Notes: a model not told the origin generated them from the letters alone. A stretch of 64,000 nt of DNA from Oceanobacillus neutriphilus (GCF_014645515.1 NZ_BMLW01000014.1:62001-126000), one strand, 5' to 3'; counted from the first letter of the stretch, positions 42,603-53,267 are shown. A program made the numbers and translations.

Positions 42603-43669
42603 GCAGCTAACGCCTCCAGCAGTATTTTATTATCATCAGGCTGCTTCACGGCAACACGAAGCCATTCCCCCTCTATTCCCGGAAAGTTTTCTGTATGCCG
42701 CAGTACAAGCCCCTGTCTCAGCAAATAATGAAACAGCTGCTCCTGTGTCGATAAGGAAGGATCCCTTAATAAATAAAAATTCAGCTGTGATGAACTGTGT
42801 TCAAATCCCAGCTTCACCAGCTCCTGAAAAATTGCTGTTCGTTCCGCTTCAATAAACCTTCTTGTTTCCACGGTATGAGATCTGTCCTGTAAACAGGCAA
42901 CACCTGCCTTCATCGCCAACGCATTCACACTCCAATGCGGCTTTGTCCTGCCAATCTCTTGAAGCAATTCAGGATTCCCGGCAAGGAAGCCAAGACGCAG
43001 GCCGGCGATACTATACATTTTTGTCAGCGAACGGATAATGAGCACATGCTGTTGATGCAGAACTTTTTCTATATAAGTAACCGGTTCCGGTAAAAAATCA
43101 TAAAAAGCCTCATCAATAATACAAAGTGTATCCGTTCTTTTACATGCTTCCATCAAGGCTTCTACCGTCTCCCGGTTGTAATGCACACCAGTAGGGTTAT
43201 TGGGATTACATAGAAATACAGCCTTTACTCCGTGAAGCTTATCTGCCAGAGCAGATACCTCTAAATTCCATTCCGGTGCAGCAAGTACAATTTCCACAAC
43301 CTCACAGTCTTCCTTCCTGCAGGCAGCTGCATATTCCGAAAAAGCTGGATGAATCACAGCCACCTTGCTTCCAGCTAAATACCTGGCAACCAAAGTGATT
43401 ATCTCAGCAGCTCCATTTCCTGCAAGTAAATGTGCAGCAGAGATATTCTCCTGCGCTGCAAGCTCCTCCATAAGTGTATAGGCATATGGATCCGGATAAT
43501 CATTAATTGCTGTGAACCAGTCTCCCCATTTTTCCTGTAACACTTTCGGTGCGCCTAATGGATTAATATTCACACTGAAATCAATCACCTTTTCAGGCTG
43601 TTTCATCTTTAATGATTCATAGACATATTTTGTGTTAGAACCATGCTCCGGCAGCTGCAATGATGCCAC
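42584..43669 (-). CDS. cobD: L-threonine-O-3-phosphate decarboxylase
   Basis: PLP enzyme of the class I aminotransferase fold, making (R)-1-amino-2-propanol phosphate, the linker of the nucleotide loop. 361 residues. The Schiff-base lysine is Lys217 (RSLTKMYSIAGLRLGF), with the PLP-aspartate in IIDEAFYDF and the asparagine in CNPNNPTGV. N-terminal LPEHGSNTKYV is typical of CobD rather than histidinol-phosphate aminotransferase. CbiB, its product's user, is encoded next to it. Confidence 0.93.
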   Translation of the reverse strand: MASLQLPEHGSNTKYVYESLKMKQPEKVIDFSVNINPLGAPKVLQEKWGDWFTAINDYPDPYAYTLMEELAAQENISAAHLLAGNGAAEIITLVARYLAGSKVAVIHPAFSEYAAACRKEDCEVVEIVLAAPEWNLEVSALADKLHGVKAVFLCNPNNPTGVHYNRETVEALMEACKRTDTLCIIDEAFYDFLPEPVTYIEKVLHQQHVLIIRSLTKMYSIAGLRLGFLAGNPELLQEIGRTKPHWSVNALAMKAGVACLQDRSHTVETRRFIEAERTAIFQELVKLGFEHSSSQLNFYLLRDPSLSTQEQLFHYLLRQGLVLRHTENFPGIEGEWLRVAVKQPDDNKILLEALAAWKQRN

Positions 43670-44600
43670 CTCCTATCCATAAGATAATAACAAAAGCGAA
43701 AACGGCGCGCTGCATTATTTTGATAGTATGTAAAATATCCCTTTTTTCTAATTCCCGCATACTGATCCCCATATGAGCCCGCTCTGATTTGATACCTTTA
43801 TAATAATTCACTCCGCCGAGCTGGACACCGAGGAATAATGCTACAGCTGCTTCAAAAAAGCCACTGTTCGGGCTTGGATGCTTTTTGGCATCTGTATACC
43901 ATCGTTTAAAAGCTTCTTTTCTGTTAAGATGTGGAGTGCGATTTGTTAACATCATCAAAAAGGTCGTTATTCTGCTCGGAATCCAGTTTAAAACATCGTC
44001 AAGTCTTGCGGATGCCCAGCCGAAATCCTGGTAACGTTCATTTTTATGACCGAGCATGGAATCACATGTATTTACAGCACGATACACAATTGCTAACGGG
44101 GCTCCGCCAATAAACGCCCAGAAAAGTGGGGAAGTAATTCCATCACCAATACTTTCAGCAACTGTTTCAACAGCGGCACGTGTTACTTCCTTTTCATCCA
44201 GATTTTCCGTATCTCTGCCAACAATCATTGATACCTGATAACGGGCATTCTCTATATCACCGGCAGCCAGCGGCTCATAGACACGCAATGCTGCTGTTCC
44301 TAAATCCTTTTGTGCAATCGTTACTGCAATCAGGCATGCCTCTACAAGAATTCCTGCAACAGCATGAAGCTGATATGCGCCCCAGCTTAACAGTAAACTG
44401 GTTAATAAAACTGTCATTGTTATCAGTAAAAGAAGCACAATGCCTTTCCATTTTTTATGTTTCCCACGATTCAAATGCCTGTCAAGCAGGGTAATAAAAC
44501 TCCCCATCCAACGCACCGGATGCGGCCAATGCGGCGGGTCACCGATGACACGATCAATGATTAATGCGAGTGTGATACTAATTAGATGATAGATGACCAT
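43635..44600 (-). CDS. cbiB: Adenosylcobinamide-phosphate synthase
   Basis: Integral membrane enzyme that condenses adenosylcobyric acid with aminopropanol phosphate. 321 residues, with the N-terminal DRVIGDPPHWPHPVRWMG signature, the ESIGDGITSPLFWAFIGGAP motif and the PSPNSGFFEAAVALFLGVQLGG region, and several membrane helices. Its substrate is the cobyric acid released by the CbiZ domain encoded next to it, so the pair supports remodelling of scavenged cobinamides. Confidence 0.96.
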   Translation of the reverse strand: MVIYHLISITLALIIDRVIGDPPHWPHPVRWMGSFITLLDRHLNRGKHKKWKGIVLLLLITMTVLLTSLLLSWGAYQLHAVAGILVEACLIAVTIAQKDLGTAALRVYEPLAAGDIENARYQVSMIVGRDTENLDEKEVTRAAVETVAESIGDGITSPLFWAFIGGAPLAIVYRAVNTCDSMLGHKNERYQDFGWASARLDDVLNWIPSRITTFLMMLTNRTPHLNRKEAFKRWYTDAKKHPSPNSGFFEAAVALFLGVQLGGVNYYKGIKSERAHMGISMRELEKRDILHTIKIMQRAVFAFVIILWIGGGIIAAAGAWF

Positions 44601-46074
44601 GCATTTCTTTCCTCTTAAAATAATGTTGGATGGACTGCTTCATTTCCTGATAAACACCTTTGCCAATTATAGCCCCCAGCTCGGTAGCTGTCCCCGCATA
44701 ATCGATTTCTTTGCCCTGCTGTGTTGCAGCAACTAATATGCTGTCTGTCGAGGTCCCGGTAGCCTGTTTTTTTGTGACAGCATCAAGAATATGACAATCG
44801 CGGAGCACCTGTGCTTTCGCTTCTGTTGCAGTAATGATTGACTGAATATAGGCTTCATCTGTTAATTTCCCGTTTACAAAAATCCAGGTGTTAATGGTAC
44901 CCGGCTTCACTGGACCAGCTGCAGGTGAATTCACGCGCGAACTGTCTACAGCATTTCCCACGCCGGCAGTCACAACAATCATGACAGAGAACCCATCTCC
45001 CTCATATAAGCGGTAACTGTTATCTTCTAATACAACTGCTGTCATCATTCCAACTGTCTGTGAAACAGGAAATCCATACTTTGTTAAATATTCCCGCATC
45101 TCCTGCCGATGATTTGTACAATTGTAATTTGCATCTACATGTCTGTTCACAAAATTACTGTACCAGCCTGCTCCAGCGCCGACAACACCAGAAGACACTG
45201 TTTTCAAGGGCTGCTTTGACTGTAATACAATCCTCTCCGGACTAATTGACAGCATATTTTCATCAATTTTCACCTGTTCTCCCTCTCTCTCGCTCTTTTT
45301 ACCCGGCAATAAATGAAGCTGCGGTTTTGCAATTTTAGAATGCGGTTGTTTGACGACCTCTGTTTGATAGACATGATTGATCAACTCTTCTGAAAGTACG
45401 TCATTGGGATCTGCAACCGCCCTCGTCTCTCCGTTATCCATTAATAAAATTTTGTCACAATAAAGGCTTGCCAGATTTAAATCATGTAAAATAGCAACGA
45501 CCGTCAGCCCTTCTTCCCTGGCCCTTGTTCTCAATAAATCAAGAAGCTCCTTTTGATAGGCCAAATCTAAATGATTTGTCGGTTCATCCAGCAACAGAAT
45601 ATCTGGCTGCTGAACCAGTGCCTGTGCCAGGAATATCCTTTGCTGTTCCCCGCCAGAATGCTCCATCACGGAATTCTCTTGAAAACGGCTGATGTTTGTC
45701 TGTTTCATTACCTTTTGCACAATATCCTCATCTTCATCCGTCCATGTCTGGAAAAAACCGCGATGATGTGCATATCTGCCAAGAGAAACGGTCTCCTTTA
45801 CCGTATACGGAAAAACCTGCGGTGATAATTGAGGCAAGACAGCCATCTTCTTCGCGAGCTGTTTTTTCGTTAAATCAGAGATGCTTATATCGTCGATCTT
45901 GACCTCTCCCTGCTCAAGTTCCAATAAACCGCTCATCATCTTGAGCAATGTGGTTTTTCCGCTGCCATTCGGTCCCAGAATACCGAAGAATTCTCCTTTT
46001 CCAACAGAAAAATGAATATCCTTTACGATTTTTACACCATCATAACCGCCAGATACGTTTTCTATTTTGAGCAT
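44578..46074 (-). CDS. BtuD-CbiZ fusion: cobamide ABC transporter ATPase with adenosylcobinamide amidohydrolase
   Basis: 498 residues. The N-terminal ABC ATPase (about 1-255) has Walker A GPNGSGKT 34-41, signature HSGGEQ 139-144 and Walker B ILLLDEP 159-165, and powers the BtuFC importer. The C-terminal domain (about 275-490) matches CbiZ, which cuts aminopropanol off adenosylcobinamide to leave cobyric acid. Its conserved stretches are SSGVVGAGAGWYSNFVNR, TAGVGNAVDSSR and the closing TGTSTDSILVAATQ. Joining the two couples import to remodelling at the membrane. Confidence 0.94.
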   Translation of the reverse strand: MLKIENVSGGYDGVKIVKDIHFSVGKGEFFGILGPNGSGKTTLLKMMSGLLELEQGEVKIDDISISDLTKKQLAKKMAVLPQLSPQVFPYTVKETVSLGRYAHHRGFFQTWTDEDEDIVQKVMKQTNISRFQENSVMEHSGGEQQRIFLAQALVQQPDILLLDEPTNHLDLAYQKELLDLLRTRAREEGLTVVAILHDLNLASLYCDKILLMDNGETRAVADPNDVLSEELINHVYQTEVVKQPHSKIAKPQLHLLPGKKSEREGEQVKIDENMLSISPERIVLQSKQPLKTVSSGVVGAGAGWYSNFVNRHVDANYNCTNHRQEMREYLTKYGFPVSQTVGMMTAVVLEDNSYRLYEGDGFSVMIVVTAGVGNAVDSSRVNSPAAGPVKPGTINTWIFVNGKLTDEAYIQSIITATEAKAQVLRDCHILDAVTKKQATGTSTDSILVAATQQGKEIDYAGTATELGAIIGKGVYQEMKQSIQHYFKRKEMHGHLSSN

Positions 46075-46079
46075 CTTTT

Positions 46080-47111
46080 TTACCTTCCTTTTTCTTTTTT
46101 CTGTTTGATTAAAATCATCGCAAATACTGGTGCACCCACTAATGCTGTGATAACCCCCACAGGCAGGACCTGCGGCGAAATAATCGTTCTTGATAATAAA
46201 TCAGTCAAGATAAGGAATCCCGCTCCAGTAATAATAGATAATGGCAGAAGATGAATATGATCCGGCCCCCAGAGCTTTCTCGTTAAATGAGGGATAACCA
46301 GTCCGACAAAGCCGATCGTACCTGAGACAGCCACTGCTGCGCCTGTTAAAATAGAACCTGCAGCCAGGATAAGCATTTTCCGTTTTTCCACATCGACTCC
46401 TAAATGCTGGGCTCTCTCTTCCCCAAATGACATAGCATTTAATTCCCTTGTATTCATCAGCAATAATAAACCGCCAACGATTAAAAATGGTAAAATAATG
46501 CCGACGTATTTCCAGCCGCGCATGGATACACTTCCTAAGAGCCAGCCGATTATTTGCTGCAGCTCTTCTCCTGTTAATGCAATAATCAAGGAGATAATAG
46601 ATCCTAAGAAGGAGCTGAAAATAATCCCGGTCAAAATAATTGATTCAACACGCATTGTTTTATCAATTTTTTTCGCAAAAAAAAGTACAATCATAATGGT
46701 TGCCAACGCTGATAGAATGCTTAAGAATGGCAACGTATACATTCCCAGAAACGGAATGGAGATATTAAAGAATAAGGTTGATACCGCTCCGACAGATGCA
46801 CCGGAGGAAACACCGAGAATATAGGGATCGGCTAAAGGGTTCCGCAATAAACCTTGAAAGGCCGCTCCTGCAATCGCAAGAGAGGCCCCCACAAGTCCCG
46901 CCAGGATTACCCGTGGCAAGCGTATATCATATACAATGCTGATGGACTTCGGATCAACACCGTCACCTATAGGCAGATGAAATACCTCTGAGCCGATAAT
47001 TTTAATAATTTCAGGTATCGGGACAGAGACGCTGCCGACCGAAATTGCTATCAGCATCGTACTGATTAAGAACGCTAATGAAAGCGTATATTTCAATAAA
47101 TTACTCTTCAT
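46080..47111 (-). CDS. btuC: Cobamide ABC transporter permease
   Basis: FecCD/BtuC family permease, 343 residues from the ATG at 47111 (MKSNLLKYTLSLAFLIS), 7 nt after GGAG. A longer frame to 47216 overlaps btuF extensively and is unlikely. About ten membrane helices are present. Family motifs are LPRVILAGLVGASLAIAGA, GLLRNPLADPYILGVSSGA, and GFVGLVIPHLTRKLWGPDH, which contacts the ATPase. It overlaps btuF by 11 nt. Confidence 0.94.
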   Translation of the reverse strand: MKSNLLKYTLSLAFLISTMLIAISVGSVSVPIPEIIKIIGSEVFHLPIGDGVDPKSISIVYDIRLPRVILAGLVGASLAIAGAAFQGLLRNPLADPYILGVSSGASVGAVSTLFFNISIPFLGMYTLPFLSILSALATIMIVLFFAKKIDKTMRVESIILTGIIFSSFLGSIISLIIALTGEELQQIIGWLLGSVSMRGWKYVGIILPFLIVGGLLLLMNTRELNAMSFGEERAQHLGVDVEKRKMLILAAGSILTGAAVAVSGTIGFVGLVIPHLTRKLWGPDHIHLLPLSIITGAGFLILTDLLSRTIISPQVLPVGVITALVGAPVFAMILIKQKKEKGR

Positions 47112-48099
47112 CAAAAAGCTCCGGATACACCGCCTCAGCGATTTCCCTTGCTCCATCGACAAGACGAGGTCCTGGACGGGAGACTGTATCCGAATCAACA
47201 TCATAAATTCTTTCATTTGCTACAGCATCTACAGTATCAAAACCGTCTCTTGAAGTCACTTCACCGATTGGATCTTCAACATAAGAACCATATGTTGAAA
47301 TAATCACCTCTGGATTCAGCTCTATAATTGCTTCCGGGTCCATTTCAACCCAGCCTTCCTGATCACCGGCGGCATTATCTGCATGGATAATCTGCAGCAG
47401 CTCATCAAGGAATGTATTTTGTCCGGCTGTATAGATTTCCGGTGATGGAGAAATTTCAAAGAACACAGATTGGCGATCTTCCTCTGCTACTTCCGAGGTT
47501 ATCTCCTCTAATTCTGCAAAGTCAGCCTGCATGTCTGTAACTAATTGTTCTGCCTCTTCTTCTGCATTGACAACCTGTCCGATATTTTCAATTGTTTCAT
47601 ACGTTGTATCAACATCTGTTGCATCTGCAACCGTGAACACTTCAATATCAGCGTCCTCCAGTTGATCTAATGCTTCCTGGGATGAAGCTACTAAAGACTC
47701 ATGTGCTAAAACAACATCCGGATCCAGACTGATAATTACTTCCACGTTAAATTCCATACCGCCTACCTTATCAATATCAAGAACCTCTTCCGGATAAGTA
47801 TCGTTATCGGAAACACCAACAACCTTATCTCCCTGGTCTAAAGCAAATGTAATCTCCGTGTTACTTGGCATCAATGAGACAATTCGTTCCGGTTCTTCTT
47901 CCAGTGTTACTTCATTATCTATTGCATCTGTTATTGTTAGCGGATAAGCAGAGTCTTCTCCGTCTGTATCCTCTGAAGCTGTTTCTTCATTTGTCGTATT
48001 TTCATCTGGTGCTCCTTCATCTGCGCTGTCATTATTACTGCATCCAATTAAGAATCCTGCTAATAAAGCCAGCAGCAGTACTTGTAAAAACTTTTTCAT
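47101..48099 (-). CDS. btuF: Cobamide-binding lipoprotein
   Basis: Extracellular substrate-binding protein anchored by a lipid on the cysteine of the lipobox FLIGC (residues 16-20). After an acidic low-complexity linker (DENTTNEETASEDTDGED) come two TroA-like lobes joined by a helix, with ERIVSLMPSNTEITFAL at the start. 332 residues. It is the first gene of the operon and the closest to the B12 riboswitch and leader terminator, as expected for a cobamide importer. Confidence 0.95.
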   Translation of the reverse strand: MKKFLQVLLLALLAGFLIGCSNNDSADEGAPDENTTNEETASEDTDGEDSAYPLTITDAIDNEVTLEEEPERIVSLMPSNTEITFALDQGDKVVGVSDNDTYPEEVLDIDKVGGMEFNVEVIISLDPDVVLAHESLVASSQEALDQLEDADIEVFTVADATDVDTTYETIENIGQVVNAEEEAEQLVTDMQADFAELEEITSEVAEEDRQSVFFEISPSPEIYTAGQNTFLDELLQIIHADNAAGDQEGWVEMDPEAIIELNPEVIISTYGSYVEDPIGEVTSRDGFDTVDAVANERIYDVDSDTVSRPGPRLVDGAREIAEAVYPELFDEE

Positions 48100-48288
48100 T
48101 TTGACTTCCCCCTTGATTTTTGGTGTATTCTTACATGTTCAGCCATGTATTATTGTTGAGGAAGTACTGACGTGAAATGGCTTTCATAAATTATTCTGCC
48201 TGCTGCATATCCTGAATCAAATCGTTTTGTACAGTTAGCGGGGCTCCAATTTTTACACTGGATTAAAACGAACTATACAACGCTAAAA

Positions 48289-48315
48289 AACATCTCCACG
48301 GCAAATGAAGATGTT
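48289..48315 (-). terminator. Riboswitch expression-platform terminator
   Basis: On the minus strand AACATCT pairs with AGATGTT (48309-48315 with 48289-48295) and is followed by TTTTTT. It lies 57 nt downstream of the B12 riboswitch P1 stem and 190 nt before btuF, so control is probably by premature termination when B12 is plentiful. Confidence 0.85.
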
Positions 48316-48371
48316 AGAAAGATGCAGAAAAAATGCTTCACCTTACTATCCTCGTAGAATCGGCTTGAACT

Positions 48372-48531
48372 AAAAATAGGCAGGTATCCTGGCTTATGGT
48401 CATCACTCACAGAACCCTTCCCATACCTCGTTGTACAGTGGCTTGTTCTGCTCGCTCGCATTTACAGTGGCGGGACCGCGTTGGAATTACACCAACTTCC
48501 CTTTATGATTTTATGAAAATCACCTATTTTT
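48372..48531 (-). ncRNA. Cobalamin riboswitch
   Basis: The aptamer spans two perfectly complementary P1 arms, CCTATTTTT (48523-48531) and AAAAATAGG (48372-48380). The B12 box reads GCGGTCCCGCCACTGTAA on the minus strand (48462-48479), preceded by GGGAAGTTGGTG and CCAACGCGG. The 3' side has the conserved GCCAGGATACCTGCC (48379-48393). It controls the twelve-gene cobalamin operon downstream. Confidence 0.96.
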
Positions 48532-48704
48532 ATTTTATGTAATTGTCTTCTGAGTCTATTTCTATTTTACAATGTTTTACTGTGAAAAACTATAGAAAGG
48601 AGTAATAGTTTTAAAAAAGTTCACTATAAGATATTATCCCTGCTGAAACAGCTTTCTTTAAAAGCATATTTCTGCTATTCCAGGAAAAAATGAGCAAATC
48701 ACTT

Positions 48705-49130
48705 GGTCTTTAAAACAATGACGTTCTTATCAAGGAGATGTCCGCTTCAGGAAGCGGCTATCCACGGGCAACGCCTCAGCCTCCTCGAAAGAAGACCACT
48801 TTCTGCGGGGTCTTCACCTGTTGCTTTTCCCGTAGGAGTCGGCTCCCCTACGCTCCCATCTATGAAGAAATATGCTTCATTTGCTTTCTTACAAAGAAAT
48901 GAAGCTAATTCTAGCGACTCTTTTTGATGGGCATGTAACAGCAGTCTCATCAAAAAACGTTGTCGCAAAACCGAACTGACATCTATCCAGTATGCCTCCT
49001 CGAAAAAAGTACTCTTCTTTTTTTCGAGGAGATGAGCTCGGGGCCCATGGAAAGCGTAGTATATTTCTGGGGCCTAAGATTACTCCCCCCATGAAAACCG
49101 CTGGAGTGGCTATCCTTGGCATTCTATACT
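48705..49130. repeat. Mosaic of intergenic hairpin repeats between rpoE and the B12 riboswitch
   Basis: Two hairpins are clear. One at about 48758-48832 is centred on GAAGACC...GGTCTTC. The other pairs CTCCTCGAAAAAAG (48996-49009) with CTTTTTTTCGAGGAG (49017-49031). CATGGAAAGCGTAGT (from 49047) also occurs in the right hairpin of the MITE family, and CTGGGGCCTAAGATTACTC (49067-49085) is exactly repeated at 14680-14698. No gene is seen. Confidence 0.65.
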
Positions 49131-49140
49131 TTCTTACTCA

Positions 49141-49191
49141 AAAAAAACTGGGGCAAACTGAGTTTTAACTCAACCTGTTCCAGCTTTTTTA
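49141..49191 (-). terminator. rpoE terminator
   Basis: On the minus strand CTGG...TGAGTT pairs with AACTCA...CCAG and is followed by TTTTTTTT. It lies 27 nt beyond the rpoE stop. Confidence 0.8.
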
Positions 49192-49217
49192 AATCAATCC
49201 ATTTTGTATGCGATGGG

Positions 49218-49730
49218 TTAACGGTCATCCTCGTCATCATAATCTAATTCATCCAAATCATCTTTACCAATGACGTCATCCACTTCATCTTCAATTTCTT
49301 CTATATCTGTATCTTCTTCTGCGTCATCAAAATCATCAAGCATATCATCAATATCTTCATCTGTTACATCTAAATCACTATCAATTTCTTCTGTTTCTAC
49401 TACTGCTGCTTTTTTCTTCTTTTTCTTACGTTTTTTCGTCGGCTCATCTGTAATTTCTTCTTCTGCCTGCTCTACCGGGTACCAGCTCTTTAATCCCCAC
49501 ATACCAGATCCTAATGTTAAATAACGTCCGTCAACATTCATATCTGTGTAGAATTGTGCAATCAAATTTTCTTTGTCTTCTTTTGAGAAGTTTTTTAAAT
49601 CTGCTATTCTGGAGAATAAATTCTGAAAAGAGATTGCTTTATTTTCTTCCTTTAAAATAATAGAACCTAATTCAATCATGGACAGATTGCTGATCTCTTC
49701 TTTTGTCAATTCTTTCACGCTCACGTTCAT
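49218..49730 (-). CDS. rpoE: RNA polymerase delta subunit
   Basis: Gram-positive RNA polymerase accessory subunit that speeds recycling and makes initiation more sensitive to the initiating nucleotide. The N-terminal folded HARE-HTH domain (about 1-90, ending in YLTLGSGMWGLKSWYPV) is followed by a lysine-rich patch (KKRKKKKKK) and a long acidic, disordered tail rich in Asp and Glu. 170 residues, typical. It normally lies directly before pyrG. Here the cobalamin operon is inserted between them. Confidence 0.97.
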   Translation of the reverse strand: MNVSVKELTKEEISNLSMIELGSIILKEENKAISFQNLFSRIADLKNFSKEDKENLIAQFYTDMNVDGRYLTLGSGMWGLKSWYPVEQAEEEITDEPTKKRKKKKKKAAVVETEEIDSDLDVTDEDIDDMLDDFDDAEEDTDIEEIEDEVDDVIGKDDLDELDYDDEDDR

Positions 49731-50036
49731 GCACTCCTTTGAAAATATACTTAAGGCTAAAAATAGCTATCTATGCTGCAAATAATTATTATATATGCGA
49801 TTTTAGTCACAATAAATCTATTTTACATTATAAACATATTTGAATGCAATTATCCAGTGAAAGTTTACGGTTCTGTATTCTTAAATAAGCTGAATAGTGA
49901 TCACTCCGGAAAAATTGCTACAGTTACTTGTTTCTATTTCAGCTTATACAATTAGGGGAATTAATCTTGAACTATTCATTTTTTTACAAAAAGAACGTGA
50001 GCATGGATTTCATAGTTCGTTATACTTTCAATGAAT
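49731..50036. other. Intergenic region between icmF and rpoE
   Basis: No gene. It should contain the rpoE promoter; a TATAAT occurs on the minus strand near 49820-49830, but no well-spaced -35 is convincing. No terminator for icmF is clear either. Confidence 0.4.
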
Positions 50037-53000
50037 TTACATATTACGCCGGTATTGTCCGCCGACTTCGTAGAGTGCTTTTGTGATTTCTCCAAGGCTT
50101 GCATGGCGGACAGTGTGTAATAGCTCTGCAAAGATATTTCCGTCTGTTACTGCTTTTTGCTTTAATCGTTTTAAAGCATCCTCTACATCGTCTTTATGGT
50201 CTGATTGAAAACGGCGCAGTTCTTTGATTTGATGCATTTTTTCCTCTTCTGTTGCCCTGGCAAGCTCCATCGAATCTATATCTTCCTCGGATGGCGGATT
50301 TGGATTTAAATACGTATTTACTCCTACAATCGGCAGTTCTCCAGAGTGTTTCTTCCCTTCATAATAAAGCGATTCTTCTTGAATTTTCCCGCGCTGATAT
50401 TGGCGTTCCATTGCTCCCAAAACGCCGCCGCGATCATTCATCTGCTCAAATTCCTGTAAAACGGCTTCCTGGACAAGGTCTGTTAATTCTTCCACAATGA
50501 AAGCTCCCTGCAAGGAATTTTCATTTTTTGCTAATCCGAATTCTTTATTAATAATCATTTGAATTGCCATTGCCCGGCGGACTGATTCTTCTGTCGGTGT
50601 AGTGATTGCTTCATCATAAGCGTTCGTATGGAGTGAATTTGTATTGTCCTGGATAGCCAATAATGCCTGTAATGTTGTACGGATATCGTTGAAATCAATT
50701 TCCTGCGCGTGCAGGGAACGTCCGGAAGTCTGCACATGGTATTTCAGCTTTTGACTGCGTTCATTTGCACCATATTTTTCCTTCATGGTAATTGCCCAGA
50801 TTCTTCTTGCCACTCTTCCAATCACTGTATATTCCGGATCTAAACCATTAGAAAAGAAGAAAGAAAGGTTTGGAGCAAATTTATTAATATCCATTCCCCG
50901 GCTCAAATAATATTCTACATAAGTAAATCCATTTGCTAATGTAAATGCCAGCTGGGTGATTGGATTTGCACCTGCTTCCGCAATATGATAGCCGGATATG
51001 GAAACAGAATAATAATTTCGTACTTGATTATCTATGAAATATGCTTGAATATCCCCCATCATCCGCAAAGCAAATTCTGTCGAAAAAATACAGGTATTCT
51101 GACCCTGGTCTTCTTTTAAAATATCCGCCTGTACCGTACCCCTGATTACGGAAACAGTATCTGCCTGAATTTGGCCGAATTCCTCAGCCGTCGGCGGGCG
51201 TCCATTTTCTTCTGTGAACTTATCTACCTGCTGATCAATGGCAGTATTAAAATACATTGCCAGAATAATTGGGGCAGGCCCGTTAATTGTCATAGAAACA
51301 GAGGTTAATGGATCTGTTAAATCAAAGCCGCTATAGAGCTTTTTCATATCATCTAAGGTACAAATATTTACACCGCTGTTTCCGACCTTTCCGTAAATAT
51401 CCGGACGTTCGGCAGGGTCTTCTCCATATAGAGTCACTGAATCAAAAGCGGTCGAAAGGCGTTTCGCTTCCTCACCTTTAGAAAGATAATGAAAGCGGCG
51501 GTTAGTCCGCTCAGGAGTTCCTTCACCGGCAAACTGCCTTGTCGGGTCCTCCCCTTTTCGTTTAAAGGGAAACACACCGGCTGTATAAGGGAAAGAACCG
51601 GGAACATTTTCCCGCATTAACCAATATAGACGATCTCCCCAATCCTGATATTTGGGCAACACAACTTTCGGAATCTTTAAACCTGACAATGACTCTGTTG
51701 TTAAATCCATCGTGATTTCTTTATCTCTCACTTTAAACGTAAATGTATCACCCAGATAACTTTCTTTTAAAGTTTCCCAATTATCCAGCAGCTGTCTGGC
51801 ATCCCCGTCTAATTGCTGTTCATATGTTGTAATCACCTGGTCTAAAGAAGCCCCCGCTCCATCATCCAAGTCCTCTCTTACTCCTTTTAACTGATAGAGC
51901 TTCGTGGCAATTCCCCGCTGTTTTCCGGCGCGCTTATCATAATTCCGGACATAGGAAGCAATCTCCCGTAAATAATGCCTGCGTTCATTCGTAATAATTT
52001 GATTTTGCTTTTCTGAAATAACATGACGTTGAAACGGAACCTCTGCCTCCCATTGAAAATCTTCATTCATGCGATCAATCAATGAAGCAAATAAAGCGTT
52101 TGTTCCTTCATCATTAAATTGACTGGCTATTGTGCCAAAGACAGGAAATTTGGTTTTATCCTGATGAAATAGCATATGGCTGCGTTCATATTGCTTCCGC
52201 ACTTGATTAAGTGCATCCTCTGATCCCTTTTGTTCAAATTTATTAATCACAATAAAATCAGCATAATCAATCATGTCTATTTTCTCCAGTTGGGTAGGTG
52301 CGCCAAATTCTGCGGTCATAACATACATGGATAAATCCGTAATATCTGTAACTGCTGCATCGCCCTGCCCTATTCCGCTTGTCTCAACAATGATAAGATC
52401 ATAATCTGATGCACGTACCACTTCTATCGCATCATGGATTGAATCGGAAAGTTCTGTCCCTGAATTTCTGGTAGCAAGAGAGCGCATATAAATCCGGTCA
52501 GAAAAAATTGCATTCATACGGATACGGTCTCCAAGCAAAGCACCGCCAGTTTTCCGTTTGGATGGATCAATAGATAAAATCGCCACCTTCCGTTCTGGAA
52601 TTTCATTTAAAAATCGGCGGATAAGTTCATCGGTCAAAGAACTCTTCCCTGCTCCCCCTGTCCCCGTAATCCCAAGTACAGGAATTTTCTTTTTGGAAGG
52701 CGCAGAGAACTTTTCTAAAACCTGCTTCTTCGTTTCTGCTTCCCCATTCTCCATTAAAGTGATAAATTTACCGATCGCCAGCCGGTCCCCTTCCTTTAAT
52801 CGTAAGAAGTCTTTATCTATATCTATCGGCGGGATAAAATCACATTTTTCCAGCATACGGTCAATCATCCCTTGAAGCCCGTATTTTCTTCCATCATCAG
52901 GGGAAAACAGCCAGGCAACGCCATATTCGTGAAGCTCTTTGATCTCGCGCGGAAGAATGGTCCCTCCTCCTCCGCCTAATACTTGAATATGCGCTGCATC

Positions 53001-53267
53001 CAGCTCCTTCAACAGATCAATCATATATTTAAAATATTCGACATGCCCGCCCTGATAAGATGAGATAGCAATCCCCTGTGCGTCCTCCTGAATGGCTGCA
53101 TAAACCACTTCTTCTACAGAACGGTTATGTCCAAGGTGAATAACCTCCGCACCACTGGCCTGCAGAATACGCCGCATAATATTTATGGAAGCATCATGCC
53201 CGTCAAACAAGCTGGACGCTGTCACAAAACGAATGGGATGCTTTGGCGAATAACGCTCTTCTGTCAT
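50037..53267 (-). CDS. icmF: Fused isobutyryl-CoA mutase IcmF
   Basis: Coenzyme-B12-dependent mutase that interconverts isobutyryl-CoA and butyryl-CoA (related short branched acyl-CoAs are also substrates). The 1076-residue fusion has a B12-binding domain (1-150; the DGHDAS at 22-27 supplies the cobalt-ligand histidine), a MeaB-like G-protein chaperone (P-loop GTGGAGKS 202-209), a linker, and a TIM-barrel acyl-CoA domain with [15 protein letters not shown] and the earlier [13 protein letters not shown]. It follows the tetR gene and lies close to the B12 operon, linking cofactor supply to acyl-CoA catabolism. Confidence 0.95.
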   Translation of the reverse strand: MTEERYSPKHPIRFVTASSLFDGHDASINIMRRILQASGAEVIHLGHNRSVEEVVYAAIQEDAQGIAISSYQGGHVEYFKYMIDLLKELDAAHIQVLGGGGGTILPREIKELHEYGVAWLFSPDDGRKYGLQGMIDRMLEKCDFIPPIDIDKDFLRLKEGDRLAIGKFITLMENGEAETKKQVLEKFSAPSKKKIPVLGITGTGGAGKSSLTDELIRRFLNEIPERKVAILSIDPSKRKTGGALLGDRIRMNAIFSDRIYMRSLATRNSGTELSDSIHDAIEVVRASDYDLIIVETSGIGQGDAAVTDITDLSMYVMTAEFGAPTQLEKIDMIDYADFIVINKFEQKGSEDALNQVRKQYERSHMLFHQDKTKFPVFGTIASQFNDEGTNALFASLIDRMNEDFQWEAEVPFQRHVISEKQNQIITNERRHYLREIASYVRNYDKRAGKQRGIATKLYQLKGVREDLDDGAGASLDQVITTYEQQLDGDARQLLDNWETLKESYLGDTFTFKVRDKEITMDLTTESLSGLKIPKVVLPKYQDWGDRLYWLMRENVPGSFPYTAGVFPFKRKGEDPTRQFAGEGTPERTNRRFHYLSKGEEAKRLSTAFDSVTLYGEDPAERPDIYGKVGNSGVNICTLDDMKKLYSGFDLTDPLTSVSMTINGPAPIILAMYFNTAIDQQVDKFTEENGRPPTAEEFGQIQADTVSVIRGTVQADILKEDQGQNTCIFSTEFALRMMGDIQAYFIDNQVRNYYSVSISGYHIAEAGANPITQLAFTLANGFTYVEYYLSRGMDINKFAPNLSFFFSNGLDPEYTVIGRVARRIWAITMKEKYGANERSQKLKYHVQTSGRSLHAQEIDFNDIRTTLQALLAIQDNTNSLHTNAYDEAITTPTEESVRRAMAIQMIINKEFGLAKNENSLQGAFIVEELTDLVQEAVLQEFEQMNDRGGVLGAMERQYQRGKIQEESLYYEGKKHSGELPIVGVNTYLNPNPPSEEDIDSMELARATEEEKMHQIKELRRFQSDHKDDVEDALKRLKQKAVTDGNIFAELLHTVRHASLGEITKALYEVGGQYRRNM

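Noticed and set aside
49270-49524. Serine-rich plus-strand frame opposite rpoE
   Set aside because: It is the antisense of the Asp/Glu-rich tail of RpoE, and the composition fully explains the open frame.
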